A DNA stretch of 64,000 nucleotides from Gammaproteobacteria bacterium (GCA_002711845.1 PASF01000002.1:348224-412223), one strand, 5' to 3'. Numbered from the stretch's first letter, positions 45,034 through 55,461 are shown. The notes: generated from the sequence alone by a model not told the origin. A program made the numbers and translations.

Positions 45034-47506
45034 TTACGTCTTGCTCCTTAAAGCCGGGGATGCTGTTTCTGAGCAGGTTGCCCAGGCCACCGCCGGTCAG
45101 ATCGCCCAGGCCGTGCAGTGACAGTTGAAAGAAGATGCCCCGGTTCTGCCTGGTGTTTTGCTCAAAAAATTCGTAGTCGTTGACCCAGTCGCGGGCGATG
45201 AGGCGCATGGTCGCGCAGCAGTTACTGTATTCGACCCCGCCAAAGGTTTCAAGGTTCCTGCTGTTGCTGTGATCGTAGTTCCAACGACCGAGCAGGCGCC
45301 AGTTATCGTTCAGCGGCCAGACTGCCGACAGGTCGGTCTGTTTGATGCGGGCGTCCAGCAGCGGCGGTGCGTCCAGAAACACGTCGGTGCGTTCGCGATA
45401 CCGGAAAGCGGCGTTTAACAGTGCATCATTGGCCGCCTGATACTGCACGGCAATGCTGCCTTCATCAATATTGCTGTGTTCCTGATCCCACTGCAGGTCG
45501 GCGCTAAAGCGCAGGTTGTCGCGAGGCTGCAACACGGTTTCCAGCACCAGCGCGGAGCGCTCGGTGTCCAGTGGTTGCAGCAACAACCAGTTTTGCAGGG
45601 GACTGTTGAGCGATACCTTGCGGTCCTCGAAATAGAAAATCTGGCCGGCGCTAAACCGGGCGCGCTCGAGGCCATTGCTGTCGATAAAGCGGCTGGTCAC
45701 CGCCGCACTGATCTGGTTGGCGTCGCCCACCCGGTCGGGGCCGCTGAAGCGGTCATCACGAAACAGCTGGTTGAAATTGAAGTTCAGCTGCGCGGTGTCA
45801 AACGTGGGGATAGCCTGCTGCTCGGCGTACTCGCTGTACAGATAGTAAAGCCGTGGCTCCAGGGTCTGCGTCATGCGGTCGCCGGCGATGGCGACCGGGC
45901 GCTCGAAAATCAGACCGCTGTCCAGGCTGAACACGCCAACGCCCCGATCAGGCGTATCGTCCGTGCCATTGGCCTGGTCATCCAGGTGCCAGCTGGCATA
46001 CCGGTAGCGGGCCGTCGGCACCAGGAACCAGCCCGGGCGACGCACGGGTAAACTGATATAGGGTTCGGCCACAACGCGTTGGCCGGTGACCAGCGCGCCG
46101 CGATTGATCTGATCGTCGGTCAGCAGCGAGGCATTAAGGGAACGGTCAAACCGGACATGGCTGGTATTGAAGCCGTAGCGCAGACGGTCGCCAGTGCGAT
46201 AGTTGCCCTGCATGCTCAGCTCGGGAAGCCGGTCGAAAGGCTTGTTGATATCAATCGACGCAATATAGCTGTCGATGATTTCTATCCGTTGCACCCGGGC
46301 ATCGGCCCGTAATGCGTCATTCTGCCAGCTCAGTACGCCTTCCTTGTTTAAATGCGTACGGCTTTCCAGATTGAAGTCGCTGCTGCCCAGGTCACGGAAA
46401 TAATCGGCATCACTGACGGCGTTGAAGTCGACATAGGTGCGCCAGTTTTCGCTCAGCTGTCCTTCATGCTGCATGCCAGCAAACCATCGCTTTTCGCGCG
46501 GCGGGGTATCGCTGCCCGGCGCATTGGCGCGGGCCGGGTCGAAAGTGCGGTCTTTGGGCAGCAATGCCAGGTTGACGGTATTCATCGACCAGGTGGCCAG
46601 ATAACGCAGTTCGGCGCTGAGCATGGGCCCGCGCCGGGTGATGATGCGCGGCGTCAGCGTGGCATCGTAGTGCGGTGCCAGATTGAAATAGTAGGGCACC
46701 GCCAGGTCCACACCGCCGTCCCGGCTGTTGCTCAGGGACGGTGGCAGCACGCCGGAGACCCGCTGGTCGCTGATCGGGAACTGCAGAGTATAGGGGTAAT
46801 AGAAGACGGGCACATCGCGGATACGCAGGGTGACGTCATTGGCGTAACCGACGCCACGTGCATTGTCCAGGCGCAGGCCGCGGGCCTGCATGACCCAGAA
46901 CGGATCCATGGGTTCGCAACGGCTGAACTCGCCATTTTCCAGGGTCAGCATGCCGCTGTCGCTGTTGTAGCTGAGCTGGCTTGCTGAGCCGTGTATCTGG
47001 CTGTCATGAATGACATAGGACGCGTGGTTGACTTCATTGACGCCATTGTTCTGGTCTATGCGTGCGCCCTGGCCGGTGACCAGAAAACCCGGTTCCCGGA
47101 ACAGCACATCACCTTGCAGGGTCAGTATATTGGTGGTTTCGTCCAGGTGCAGACCCTGGTCTGCGCTTAAGGTGCGGTAACCCTGTTGCACACTGACGCG
47201 ACCATCAACGTAAAGCTGGCTGGGCTCTGGCTGGCGAACCGGATCTGGTGTGTCGATCTCGGTCGGTGACTGGTCGGGGTCCTGATCGGCAAATTCGCCG
47301 TCGCGGGGCGGCTCGATAAACAGACCGCAGCAGGCCGCGGGCATTTGTTGCTGTTGCGCCTCGCTGAGAGTTGCGCGCGTTTGCCAGTCTGTCAGAATGC
47401 CGGTGTCTTCCTGGGCGAAGCTGGTCAGGGGCAATGCCAGGGCCACCAGCAGCGCAGGAACCATTGTCGGGCTCTCTGATCGCGCGACCGGCGCGGGCAA
47501 TGTCAT
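45026..47506 (-). CDS. lptD: LPS assembly outer-membrane protein LptD
   Basis: About 826 residues if started at the ATG at 47506, where a signal peptide (MVPALLVALALPLTSFAQ) sits near the N-terminus; the open frame extends 87 codons further upstream but those read as non-coding. The N-terminal OstA beta-jellyroll (YRTLSADQGLHLD, TLQGDVLFREPGFLVTGQGARI) and the long C-terminal barrel (FEDRKVSLNSPLQNWLLLQP) are clear. A Cys pair in the N-terminal part (AACCGLF) and a Cys pair near the end (SNCCATM) can form the essential disulfides. LptD inserts LPS into the outer leaflet with LptE. Confidence 0.9.
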   Translation of the reverse strand: MTLPAPVARSESPTMVPALLVALALPLTSFAQEDTGILTDWQTRATLSEAQQQQMPAACCGLFIEPPRDGEFADQDPDQSPTEIDTPDPVRQPEPSQLYVDGRVSVQQGYRTLSADQGLHLDETTNILTLQGDVLFREPGFLVTGQGARIDQNNGVNEVNHASYVIHDSQIHGSASQLSYNSDSGMLTLENGEFSRCEPMDPFWVMQARGLRLDNARGVGYANDVTLRIRDVPVFYYPYTLQFPISDQRVSGVLPPSLSNSRDGGVDLAVPYYFNLAPHYDATLTPRIITRRGPMLSAELRYLATWSMNTVNLALLPKDRTFDPARANAPGSDTPPREKRWFAGMQHEGQLSENWRTYVDFNAVSDADYFRDLGSSDFNLESRTHLNKEGVLSWQNDALRADARVQRIEIIDSYIASIDINKPFDRLPELSMQGNYRTGDRLRYGFNTSHVRFDRSLNASLLTDDQINRGALVTGQRVVAEPYISLPVRRPGWFLVPTARYRYASWHLDDQANGTDDTPDRGVGVFSLDSGLIFERPVAIAGDRMTQTLEPRLYYLYSEYAEQQAIPTFDTAQLNFNFNQLFRDDRFSGPDRVGDANQISAAVTSRFIDSNGLERARFSAGQIFYFEDRKVSLNSPLQNWLLLQPLDTERSALVLETVLQPRDNLRFSADLQWDQEHSNIDEGSIAVQYQAANDALLNAAFRYRERTDVFLDAPPLLDARIKQTDLSAVWPLNDNWRLLGRWNYDHSNSRNLETFGGVEYSNCCATMRLIARDWVNDYEFFEQNTRQNRGIFFQLSLHGLGDLTGGGLGNLLRNSIPGFKEQDVNE

Positions 47507-47748
47507 GAACGGTAACGGGATCGCCCTGGCGCGCAAGAAAGATGATTTTGTCGGCTGTGGCATTGGTGCAGGCGATCCGTGGCAATAGAATATGGGTCGG
47601 GCGAGATAGCGGCAGTCTGGATTAACAGCGTCCGCATGATAATTCATTGAAGTTTTTATATAAAGCCAAACCCGGCGCCGCTGACAGGCTCGGCGGCTGA
47701 TTAGGGTCAACGGGGAACAGGGGCAGGCATTGTGGATGGGTCGTATTG

Positions 47749-48855
47749 ATGGATAGTGCAACAGCACGGCAGCAGCAGCTGCAGGACTGGGCCCGGGGGG
47801 TTATTCAGCAACAATTCGGATGCGACCCGGGGCTGGTCAGGGCCGGCGCGCTGGGGGGCGATGCCAGTTTTCGCCGCTATTTCCGATTTGTACCCGACGC
47901 GGGATGTCGGGCAGAGGCAATGCCGGCCAGTCTGATGCTGGTGGATGCGCCGCCGGCGCAGGAGAACAATCCGGCATTTTTGCGCGCCGCTGAAGAGTTC
48001 CGGAATGCCGGTTTGTGCACACCCCGCATCTACGGCCATGACCTCGAGCGGGGATTTATGGTGCAGGAAGATTTCGGTGACCAGCTGGTGCTGCCGTGCC
48101 TGCAAGAAGCTCAGGCCCAGGGTGATATCGCCCGGGTCGATAATCTGTATCAGCACGCCATGAGATCGTTGTTGATGCTGCAGGGCAGTGCCCGGCCGTC
48201 GTTGTTGCCGCCCTACGACCAGCCCATGTTGCACCGCGAGCTGACATTGTTCGACGACTGGTTTTGCGAAAAAATGCTGGCTTGGCAGTTCAGCGTTGCT
48301 GAACGGCAACTGCTGGCAACGACCTGGCAGTTGCTGGAAGCCTCGGCCCTGGCGCAGCCAAAGGTGCGGGTCCATCGCGACTACCATTCGCGCAATCTGA
48401 TGGTGCGCCCGGGTCAGCACCATCAGCTGGATGAGCATCAGGCGCCTGGCGTCATCGATTTTCAGGATGCAGTGGTAGGGCCGGTCACCTATGACCTGGT
48501 CTCGCTGCTGCGCGATTGTTATATCGTCTGGCCGCTGGCCGATGTGCAGCGCTGGGCTGGCGCATTTCATGAACAGGCGCAGACGCGGGGTATCGTCCCG
48601 GCCACCTACGCCATGGCAGATTTTATGCGTGATTTTGACCTGATGGGCCTGCAGCGGCATATCAAGGTGCTGGGTATCTTTTGCCGCCTGGCCTTGCGCG
48701 ACAATAAACAGCGATATCTGCTCGACCTGCCGGTGGTGATGGATTACGTGTGCCAGGTTGCCGCACGGCATCCGTCCATGGCGCCGTTTCTGGCCTGGTT
48801 TCAGGCTGGCCCCATGCCGGGGATGCAGGCCAGACTGGCGGAATTGAAACCATGA
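47749..48855 (+). CDS. amgK: N-acetylmuramate/N-acetylglucosamine kinase (APH fold)
   Basis: 368 residues from the ATG at 47749, preceded by a TTG codon in frame. The aminoglycoside-phosphotransferase fold is shown by the catalytic loop VHRDYHSRNLMV and the metal site GVIDFQDAVVGPVTYDLVSLLRD. The partner gene starts in its stop codon and encodes a MurU-like nucleotidyltransferase, which identifies this pair as the anomeric sugar kinase route for recycling MurNAc and by-passing MurA (and fosfomycin) rather than a resistance gene. It is divergent from lptD. Confidence 0.88.
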   Translation: MDSATARQQQLQDWARGVIQQQFGCDPGLVRAGALGGDASFRRYFRFVPDAGCRAEAMPASLMLVDAPPAQENNPAFLRAAEEFRNAGLCTPRIYGHDLERGFMVQEDFGDQLVLPCLQEAQAQGDIARVDNLYQHAMRSLLMLQGSARPSLLPPYDQPMLHRELTLFDDWFCEKMLAWQFSVAERQLLATTWQLLEASALAQPKVRVHRDYHSRNLMVRPGQHHQLDEHQAPGVIDFQDAVVGPVTYDLVSLLRDCYIVWPLADVQRWAGAFHEQAQTRGIVPATYAMADFMRDFDLMGLQRHIKVLGIFCRLALRDNKQRYLLDLPVVMDYVCQVAARHPSMAPFLAWFQAGPMPGMQARLAELKP

Positions 48856-49526
48856 AGGCGATGATTCTGGCGGCCGGTCTGGGCAAGCGCATGCTGCCGC
48901 TGACCGAGTCATTACCCAAACCGCTGCTGAGCGCCGGCGGGCGCAGTCTGATCGAATGGCAGATAGGACGCCTGCAACAGGCGGGCATCACGGATATCGT
49001 GATCAACCATCATCATCTGGGTGAGCAGATAGAGTCGGCGCTGGGTGAAGGCAGTCAATTGGGTGTGCGGATTCGTTATTCCGTAGAACCTGAACGGCTG
49101 GAAACCGCCGGTGGCATAATCCGGGCATTGCCGCTATTGGGTGAGGACAGCTTTATTGTCGTCAACAGCGATGTCTGGACCGATTTTGACTTCGCCGCGC
49201 TGCAACCGCTGGACCCCAGGCACGCACTGGCGCACCTGGTCATGGTGCCGAATACCGCCCACCATCCGGAAGGCGACTATTTTCTCGACAATACCGGCCG
49301 TGTCCGCGAAAACGGTGCGCCCAGGCTGACTTACAGTGGCATCAGCGTGTTACACCGATCGCTGTTTGCGGGTTATGCAGAAGCCTACCAGCCACTGGCG
49401 CCGCTGCTGGTAAGTGCCATGCGGGCCAATCTGGTCAGCGGAGAGCGTCATGACGGCGACTGGCAGGACATCGGTACGCCCGAAAAGCTGCAGGCCCTGG
49501 ACAGGCAAATAAAGCATGCACGGTGA
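48852..49526 (+). CDS. murU: N-acetylmuramate-1-phosphate uridylyltransferase
   Basis: 224 residues from the ATG at 48852, overlapping amgK by four bases (ATGA). The sugar-nucleotidyltransferase signature AMILAAGLGKRMLPLTESLPKPLL opens the protein; the metal Asp lies in VVNSDVWTDF. Short length and coupling to amgK fit MurU, which makes UDP-MurNAc from MurNAc-1-phosphate in wall recycling. A general nucleotidyltransferase is the alternative. Confidence 0.88.
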   Translation: MKAMILAAGLGKRMLPLTESLPKPLLSAGGRSLIEWQIGRLQQAGITDIVINHHHLGEQIESALGEGSQLGVRIRYSVEPERLETAGGIIRALPLLGEDSFIVVNSDVWTDFDFAALQPLDPRHALAHLVMVPNTAHHPEGDYFLDNTGRVRENGAPRLTYSGISVLHRSLFAGYAEAYQPLAPLLVSAMRANLVSGERHDGDWQDIGTPEKLQALDRQIKHAR

Positions 49527-49628
49527 CGGCGGCGCCAATGGGCCTGCCGGAACAAGAAAGCCACGCAATTTGTGTCAATAGACGTTAAAATGGCAGTGAT
49601 AGAACTCACAACATCCGGGATCGAGACC

Positions 49629-50300
49629 ATGAAAGATTTTCTTATCGCACCGTCCATACTGTCAGCCGATTTCGCCCGCCTGGGTGAGGAAGTAGACGCG
49701 GTGCTGGCCGCCGGCGCCGATGTCGTGCATTTTGATGTCATGGACAATCACTACGTGCCCAACCTGACCATCGGCCCCATGGTCTGCAAGGCATTGCGCA
49801 ACTACGGTGTCACCGCAGCCATTGATGTGCACCTGATGGTCAGTCCGGTGGATCAGATGATTCAGGATTTCGCCAAGGCAGGTGCCACGTATATCAGTTT
49901 CCACCCCGAGGCGTCCCAGCACGTTGATCGCTCCCTGCAGCTGATTCGTGACGCCGGTTGCAAGTCAGGCCTGGTGTTAAACCCGGGCACCAGCCTGGAC
50001 TGTCTGGAATATGTGCTGGACAAGGTTGATCTGATTCTGGTGATGTCGGTCAATCCCGGTTTTGGCGGCCAGAAGTTTATCCCCTCGGCGTTGAAAAAAC
50101 TGCAGCAGGCGCGACGCCTGATCGACGATAGCGGTTTTGATATCCGCCTGGAGGTGGATGGGGGTGTTACTGTGGACAATATTGGCCAGATCGCTGCGGC
50201 GGGTGCCGACATGTTTGTGGCCGGTTCGGCGATCTTCAACAGTGACAGCTACGAGAAGACAATTTCAACTATGCGCCAGCAGTTGCAGACTGTTGCCTGA
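49629..50300 (+). CDS. rpe: Ribulose-phosphate 3-epimerase
   Basis: 223 residues from the ATG at 49629; a longer in-frame start at 49572 is less likely. The TIM-barrel motifs [24 protein letters not shown] (metal ligands), DVHLMV and [21 protein letters not shown] are invariant in this enzyme. It interconverts ribulose 5-phosphate and xylulose 5-phosphate. It is followed by trpE at 15 bp; the gph gene often found between them is missing. Confidence 0.96.
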   Translation: MKDFLIAPSILSADFARLGEEVDAVLAAGADVVHFDVMDNHYVPNLTIGPMVCKALRNYGVTAAIDVHLMVSPVDQMIQDFAKAGATYISFHPEASQHVDRSLQLIRDAGCKSGLVLNPGTSLDCLEYVLDKVDLILVMSVNPGFGGQKFIPSALKKLQQARRLIDDSGFDIRLEVDGGVTVDNIGQIAAAGADMFVAGSAIFNSDSYEKTISTMRQQLQTVA

Positions 50301-50315
50301 GCGCAGGGGAAGAGC

Positions 50316-51818
50316 ATGACTCGCATGACTGCCGAACAATTTCAGCAACTGGCTGCAGAGGGTTTCAACCTGATTCCGGTAGTGCGTGAAGTGCTTGCCG
50401 ATTTCGAAACGCCATTGAGCACCTACACAAAACTTGCCGATGGCGTGCATACCTATCTGTTCGAGTCCGTCCAGGGTGGCGAAAAATGGGGCCGCTACTC
50501 GATTATCGGTCTGCCCTGCCGCACCGTGCTGCGGGTGGTCGGCAATACCGTGACCGTTGAGCAGGACGGTGATGTGACGGAAACGCATGAGGCGGAAGAT
50601 CCGTTTACCTTTGTGGAAGCGTTCAAGGCCCGCTACCGGGTTGCTGAAATTGAGGGTGTGCCCCGTTTCAGCGGCGGTCTGGTGGGTTACTTTTCGTATG
50701 ACTCGGTGCGTTATGTGGAACCCTCGCTGGGGGCCGCACCGGGCAGTGACGAGATTAACACCCCGGATATCCTGCTGATGGTGTCAGAGGACGTCGTGGT
50801 GTTCGACAACCTGCGCGGCACGATCGCGATTGTGTGCAATACCGATCCGGCAGCACCGGATGCGTGGGCCCGTGCCCAGGCGCGACTTGACGACATCGAA
50901 GCGACGTTGACAAAACCGCTGACATTGCCCGTGACAGAATCATTGCTGGCGTCCGTGGCGCAACAGAGCCAGGAGCAGGACTTCCGGTCGAGCTTCGAGC
51001 AGGCGCCGTTTGAAAAATCAGTCAACAGGATCAAAGACTATATCCTTGCCGGTGATGTCATGCAGGTGGTGCTGGCGCAGCGCATGTCGGTGCCGTTCCG
51101 GGGAGACCCGATGCAGGCATACCGCGCCCTGCGTTACCTGAACCCGTCGCCGTACATGGTGTTCTTTAACATGGGCGATCATCATATCGTCAGTGCCTCG
51201 CCGGAGATCCTGGCACGCGTCGAGGATGGCCTGATCACTGTGCGACCGCTGGCCGGCACGCGCAAACGCGGCGCCACTGAAGAGGAAGACCTGGCGCTCG
51301 AACAGGAACTGCTGGCTGATGCCAAGGAAATTGCCGAGCACCTGATGCTGATTGACCTGAGTCGCAATGATTCCGGCCGGGTCTCAAAAACCGGTTCGGT
51401 CACCGTGCCCAGGAAAATGTTTGTCGAACGCTACTCGCATGTCATGCACATTGCCTCCATCGTCGAGAGCGAAATGCGTGACGACAAAACTGCGCTGGAT
51501 GTGCTGAAGGCAACCCTGCCGGTAGGGACTCTGAGCGGCGCCCCGAAAGTGCGGGCGATGGAGATCATTGACGAGCTGGAACCGGTCAAGCGTGGTGTTT
51601 ACGGCGGTGCCATGGGTTACATCGGCTGGGGTGGCAATATGGACATGGCGATTGCCATCCGCACGGCGGTGATCAAGGACTCGACCTTGTATGTGCAGGC
51701 AGGCGCGGGCGTGGTGGCAGACTCGGTGCCGCAGCTGGAGTGGGAAGAGACGCTGAACAAGGCGCGGGCAATTTTTAGGGCGGTTGCGTTGGCAGAACAG
51801 GGTCTGCGGTTATCGTAA
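50316..51818 (+). CDS. trpE: Anthranilate synthase component I
   Basis: 500 residues with GGGGAAGAG ahead of ATG. The feedback site for tryptophan is at the start ([20 protein letters not shown]). The chorismate-binding core has [18 protein letters not shown] and [21 protein letters not shown]. It makes anthranilate from chorismate, with glutamine or ammonia as nitrogen source. No trpG lies next to it in the window, although it is often adjacent. Confidence 0.97.
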   Translation: MTRMTAEQFQQLAAEGFNLIPVVREVLADFETPLSTYTKLADGVHTYLFESVQGGEKWGRYSIIGLPCRTVLRVVGNTVTVEQDGDVTETHEAEDPFTFVEAFKARYRVAEIEGVPRFSGGLVGYFSYDSVRYVEPSLGAAPGSDEINTPDILLMVSEDVVVFDNLRGTIAIVCNTDPAAPDAWARAQARLDDIEATLTKPLTLPVTESLLASVAQQSQEQDFRSSFEQAPFEKSVNRIKDYILAGDVMQVVLAQRMSVPFRGDPMQAYRALRYLNPSPYMVFFNMGDHHIVSASPEILARVEDGLITVRPLAGTRKRGATEEEDLALEQELLADAKEIAEHLMLIDLSRNDSGRVSKTGSVTVPRKMFVERYSHVMHIASIVESEMRDDKTALDVLKATLPVGTLSGAPKVRAMEIIDELEPVKRGVYGGAMGYIGWGGNMDMAIAIRTAVIKDSTLYVQAGAGVVADSVPQLEWEETLNKARAIFRAVALAEQGLRLS

Positions 51819-51843
51819 GTTTCACAATCGTCAGTGGTAAGGT

Positions 51844-51956
51844 CTCCGGGGCGGGGTAACTGTTTTCGGAGACGCCCACAAGACCATCCATGTAGGGCTC
51901 TTCGGCGGACGTCCCTGTCCTCCGAAGCTCCTCAAACCAGTTACCCCGCCCCGGAG
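51844..51956. repeat. Nested inverted-repeat element 1 (after trpE)
   Basis: A perfect 19-bp outer stem (51844-51862 with 51938-51956, GC-rich, ending in AACTG/CAGTT) encloses an inner TTCGGAG/CTCCGAA pair. The middle contains a ~33-nt core that reappears in inverse orientation at 54.2 kb: read as GAGCCC, CATGGATGG, GGGCGTCTCC. It lies in the 168-bp gap between trpE and the acyl-CoA dehydrogenase gene and holds no ORF. Confidence 0.8.
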
Positions 51957-51986
51957 CCCCTCCGATTCAGTTGAGGCCGTCGAGAA

Positions 51987-53153
51987 TCAATAAGAGCGCG
52001 GTTGATCCAGGACTTTCTCGGCGATGAAGTTCTTGATCATTTCCTGACTCACCGGCGCGATGCGCGGGATCAGCACTTCACGGAATAATCTTTCAACATC
52101 ATATTCTTTTGCGTAGCCCATGCCCCCATGGGTGAGGACGGCACGTTCGCACGCGCGGAACGCCGCCTCTGCGGCCAGGTACTTGGCGGCGTTGGCTTCC
52201 ACGCCGCAGGGCTGGCCGGCGTCGTAGAGGCTGGCAGCCTTGCAGGTCATCAGCCAGGCCGCTTCAAGTTCCATCCAGCATTCGGCAAGGGGATGCGCGA
52301 TCGCCTGGTTTTTCCCGATCGGCCGATCAAACACGATGCGCTCGCGGGCATAGCTGGCAGCCTTTTCCAGCGCGACCTGACCGATGCCGACGGCTTCGGC
52401 AGCAACCAGGATGCGCTCGGGGTTCAGGCCGTGGAGCAGGCAGCGCCAGCCATCGCCTTCGTCGCCGATGCGGTTGGCAACCGGCACTTCCAGGTTGTCG
52501 ATAAACAGCGCGTTGGAATCGACGGCGGCGCGTCCCATCTTGGGTATGCGGCGTACTTCGATGTGATCGCGATCGAGTGGCGTATAGAACAGAGTCAGCC
52601 CATCGGTAGGTTTTGCGCACTCGGCCAGAGGTGTGGTGCGGGTGATCAACAGGATATGCGTGGCGGTCTGGGCCGTGGTGGTCCACATTTTGCGGCCATT
52701 GATGACATAGTGATCCTCGCAGCGTCGGGCACGTGTTTCCAGCGCCGTGGTGTTGAGACCGGCGTCTGGTTCGGTGACGCCAAAGCAGGTGCGTTCGGTG
52801 CCGGCAATCAGGGGGGGCAGGAAGCGCTGTTTCTGCTCGTCGCTGCCGAACACAACAATGGGGTGCGGGCCGAACAGGTTCATGTGAATAGCCGAGGCGC
52901 CGCTCATGCCGGCGCCGGAGCGGGTAATGCGATGCGCCATCAGGGCCGCTTCAGTGATGCCGAGGCCGGCGCCGCCGTAGGCTTCGGGCATGGCAATGCC
53001 CAGCCAGCCGGCCTGCGTGATGGCGGCAACGAACGCCTCGGGGAAGCGGGCATCGGCGTCGCAGTCGCGCCAGTATTGGGCGTCGAAACGGGCGCAGAGT
53101 TGTGCCACGGCACCGGCGATTTCACGTTGGCTGTCGGTTAGATTGAAGTCCAC
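51987..53153 (-). CDS. Acyl-CoA dehydrogenase
   Basis: 388 residues with the three-domain fold. FAD/substrate stretches CFGVTEPDAGLNTTALETRA and MWTTTAQTATHILLI, and the C-terminal HGGMGYAKEYDVERLFREV are family marks. The catalytic Glu seems to be placed in the C-terminal helical domain as in short/medium-chain enzymes. It oxidises an acyl-CoA, passing electrons to ETF. It is divergent from the DMT transporter. Confidence 0.92.
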   Translation of the reverse strand: MDFNLTDSQREIAGAVAQLCARFDAQYWRDCDADARFPEAFVAAITQAGWLGIAMPEAYGGAGLGITEAALMAHRITRSGAGMSGASAIHMNLFGPHPIVVFGSDEQKQRFLPPLIAGTERTCFGVTEPDAGLNTTALETRARRCEDHYVINGRKMWTTTAQTATHILLITRTTPLAECAKPTDGLTLFYTPLDRDHIEVRRIPKMGRAAVDSNALFIDNLEVPVANRIGDEGDGWRCLLHGLNPERILVAAEAVGIGQVALEKAASYARERIVFDRPIGKNQAIAHPLAECWMELEAAWLMTCKAASLYDAGQPCGVEANAAKYLAAEAAFRACERAVLTHGGMGYAKEYDVERLFREVLIPRIAPVSQEMIKNFIAEKVLDQPRSY

Positions 53154-53233
53154 TGTGCTGATTCTCCCGCGTGTTTTTAGTATGCTGCATGTTCGCCATC
53201 ATAGTATGAATTTGTTCACAATTGGATGCCTAA

Positions 53234-54103
53234 ATGCCAGCAGGAAGCATTACCAAAGCCATCATGTTACTGGTCATCGGCAATGCGCTGGCCGTCGGCT
53301 CCGACGTCTTCGTCAAGGTCATGGGCGAGGACGTGCCGATTTTTCAGTTCATTTTTCTGCGCAGCCTGCTGTCGCTGTTGATATTGCTGCCCTTGTATCG
53401 TCGCTTTGATCTGGTCACGCCTTTCGACGGTTTGCGAGTGCACGCTTTCCGCTCACTGGCGGGCATGGCGGGTATCTTCTGCATGGTCGTGGCTCTCACG
53501 TCGCTGCCACTGGCGACCGCCAATGCGGTGTTTTACGTGGCGCCCATTCTGGTGATGTTGTTGGCAGTGATCGTGTTCCGGGAAAAGCTGACCGTATTGA
53601 GTGTGTTCGCCGTGTTCAGCGGCTTTGCCGGCATAGTGGTGATCCTGCGGCCGGTCGAGTTTAACTGGGGGGCGCTGGCAGCGCTGGGCGGCGCGCTGGC
53701 GCTGGCCATCAATGCGGTGATGGTGCGCATGCTGCCGACCCAGCAGTCCACGCTGCACCGGCTGTTTCTGAGTTATCTGCTGGTGCTGCCGGTGTCGGCG
53801 GCCTTTTTTGTCTGGGAGGGTCTGGCACTGGAGCCACGCGTGATGATGGGCGCCATCGGCTCCGGGGTATTGATTCTCGGTTACAGTATCACGGTGTTGG
53901 TGGCCTACCGCGATGTGGACGCCAACCAGGTGACCAGTGCTGAGTACACGGGGCTGATCTGGGCAGTGGCGATCGGCTGGGTGTGGTTTGCGGAGGCGCC
54001 TGATATCTGGTTTGTCGTGGGCAGCCTGATGATTGTGGTGCCGCTGGTGTGGCTGGGACTGGACCAGCGGCGGCGGGCGCTGCGGTACCGGTTGCCGGAA
54101 TAG
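53234..54103 (+). CDS. DMT-family (EamA) transporter
   Basis: 289 residues with two copies of a five-helix EamA unit (ten membrane helices). The first unit has FIFLRSLLSLLILLPLYRRFDL and ATANAVFYVAPILVMLLAVIVFREKL, the usual DMT pattern; the second has VTSAEYTGLIWAVAIGWVWFAEAPD. Such carriers export amino acids, nucleosides or other small metabolites. The substrate is unknown. Confidence 0.88.
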   Translation: MPAGSITKAIMLLVIGNALAVGSDVFVKVMGEDVPIFQFIFLRSLLSLLILLPLYRRFDLVTPFDGLRVHAFRSLAGMAGIFCMVVALTSLPLATANAVFYVAPILVMLLAVIVFREKLTVLSVFAVFSGFAGIVVILRPVEFNWGALAALGGALALAINAVMVRMLPTQQSTLHRLFLSYLLVLPVSAAFFVWEGLALEPRVMMGAIGSGVLILGYSITVLVAYRDVDANQVTSAEYTGLIWAVAIGWVWFAEAPDIWFVVGSLMIVVPLVWLGLDQRRRALRYRLPE

Positions 54104-54119
54104 CACTTACCTGGTGGGG

Positions 54120-54320
54120 CGTCGGGGTGGGGCTGCGTCTCTTGAGGCGCCCACTGCAGAGTCGCCGGGGTGGGGGTGCAGCTTGAGGAGCGTATGCGAC
54201 CCTTGGACGGTCGCATCCGAGCCCCCCAGGGACGGGTTCACGGGCGTCTCCTCAAGAAGCACCCCCACCCCGGCGGCGTGACATCGATCACTATCTCAAG
54301 AGCCGCAGCCCCACTCCGGC
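54120..54320. repeat. Nested inverted-repeat element 2 (before lipA)
   Basis: Outer arms 54121-54146 and 54295-54320 pair at 24 of 26 positions; inner arms 54163-54190 and 54248-54275 pair at 26 of 28; at the centre ATGCGACC-7 nt-GGTCGCAT (54193-54215) is perfect. The core GAGCCC...CAGGGACGG...GGGCGTCTCC matches the core of element 1. It occupies most of the ~305-bp gap before lipA. Confidence 0.8.
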
Positions 54321-54408
54321 GGTCCATGGCGAAGTGGCAGCCTTATAGTGAGGCCGTAAATGCGGTATCATGGCTGCATTGGTTTTTTGATCACAGGATC
54401 AGGTACAG

Positions 54409-55461
54409 ATGAGTCAGCAGCAGCGTCCTCCTTCCATTCCGAGTGGCAGCAAATTCCGCAGCGAGCAGGGCTTCACCGCCATCAAGGACGGCGTCAAGAA
54501 GTCCTCAAGCACCGTGGAGCAGGTTGTGCCTGTAACCCGCAAACCCAAGTGGCTGCGGGCACGTATGCCCGGCGGTGAGCGGTTTGAGGCGGTGAAGGCC
54601 AACGTACGTGAGAATCGGCTGAGCACGGTCTGTGAAGAGTCGCATTGCCCGAATATCGGCGAATGCTGGAACAATGGCACGGCCACCATCATGGTGATGG
54701 GTTCGGTGTGCACGCGAGCCTGCAGGTTCTGCGCAGTGGATACCGGTAACCCGGGCGGCTGGCTGGACGTGGATGAGCCGGAGCACGTGGCCAAATCAGT
54801 GGAGCTGATGGGCCTGCGCTATATCGTACTGACCTCGGTAGACCGTGATGATCTGGATGATGGCGGCGCGGCACACTATGCAGCCTGTGTGGCAGCCATC
54901 AAGGCGCGCACACCACAAGTGACGGTAGAAGCGCTGACGCCTGATTTCAGTGGTGATATGGATGCTGTCGCCCGTGTCGTGGAGTCGGGCCTGGAAGTAT
55001 TTGCGCAGAATGTCGAGACCGTTAAGCGCCTGACGCACCCGGTACGCGATCCGCGCGCCGGCTATCAGAAAACGCTGGATGTGCTGGCGTTTGCCAAGCA
55101 GCACCGGCCCAACGTGCTGACCAAAACCAGTCTGATGCTGGGTCTGGGCGAAACTGAAGAGGAAATTCTGCAGACCATGGATGACCTGCGTGCGATTGGC
55201 GTGGATATCCTGACGCTGGGGCAATACCTGCAGCCCACCCGGAATCACTTGCAGGTGGAGCGTTTTGTCACCCCGGAAGAGTTTAACCGGTACCGGGAGC
55301 TGGGGCTGGCCAAGGGGTTTATGGAGGTGGCGGCCGGACCGTTGGTGCGTTCAAGTTATCGGGCTGACCGGGTGTTTGAGAAGAATAACCTGGGTATTCC
55401 GTTGCCGGCATTGCCGGCGCTGACAGTGGATGACAATCTGATTCCGCTCAAGGCTGTCTGA
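54409..55461 (+). CDS. lipA: Lipoyl synthase
   Basis: 350 residues. Both clusters are present: the auxiliary [13 protein letters not shown] and the radical [11 protein letters not shown], with the C-terminal RSSYRAD that donates the Ser ligand. It inserts two sulfurs into the octanoyl chain on lipoyl-dependent proteins. Unusual: no lipB beside it, a large inverted repeat upstream, and four tandem copies of its terminal 20 bp downstream. Confidence 0.97.
   Translation: MSQQQRPPSIPSGSKFRSEQGFTAIKDGVKKSSSTVEQVVPVTRKPKWLRARMPGGERFEAVKANVRENRLSTVCEESHCPNIGECWNNGTATIMVMGSVCTRACRFCAVDTGNPGGWLDVDEPEHVAKSVELMGLRYIVLTSVDRDDLDDGGAAHYAACVAAIKARTPQVTVEALTPDFSGDMDAVARVVESGLEVFAQNVETVKRLTHPVRDPRAGYQKTLDVLAFAKQHRPNVLTKTSLMLGLGETEEEILQTMDDLRAIGVDILTLGQYLQPTRNHLQVERFVTPEEFNRYRELGLAKGFMEVAAGPLVRSSYRADRVFEKNNLGIPLPALPALTVDDNLIPLKAV

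Noticed and set aside
47749-48855. Aminoglycoside resistance phosphotransferase
   Set aside because: The APH fold is shared by AmgK, and the coupled MurU-like gene gives a cell-wall recycling role.
47707-48912. Long minus-strand open frame (401 codons) opposite amgK
   Set aside because: It overlaps amgK, whose kinase motifs are unmistakable; the opposite frame shows no domain and is open only because of GC-rich codon bias.
52128-53141. Plus-strand open frame (337 codons) opposite the acyl-CoA dehydrogenase
   Set aside because: Composition is Gly/Ala-rich without motifs, and the dehydrogenase on the other strand is complete.
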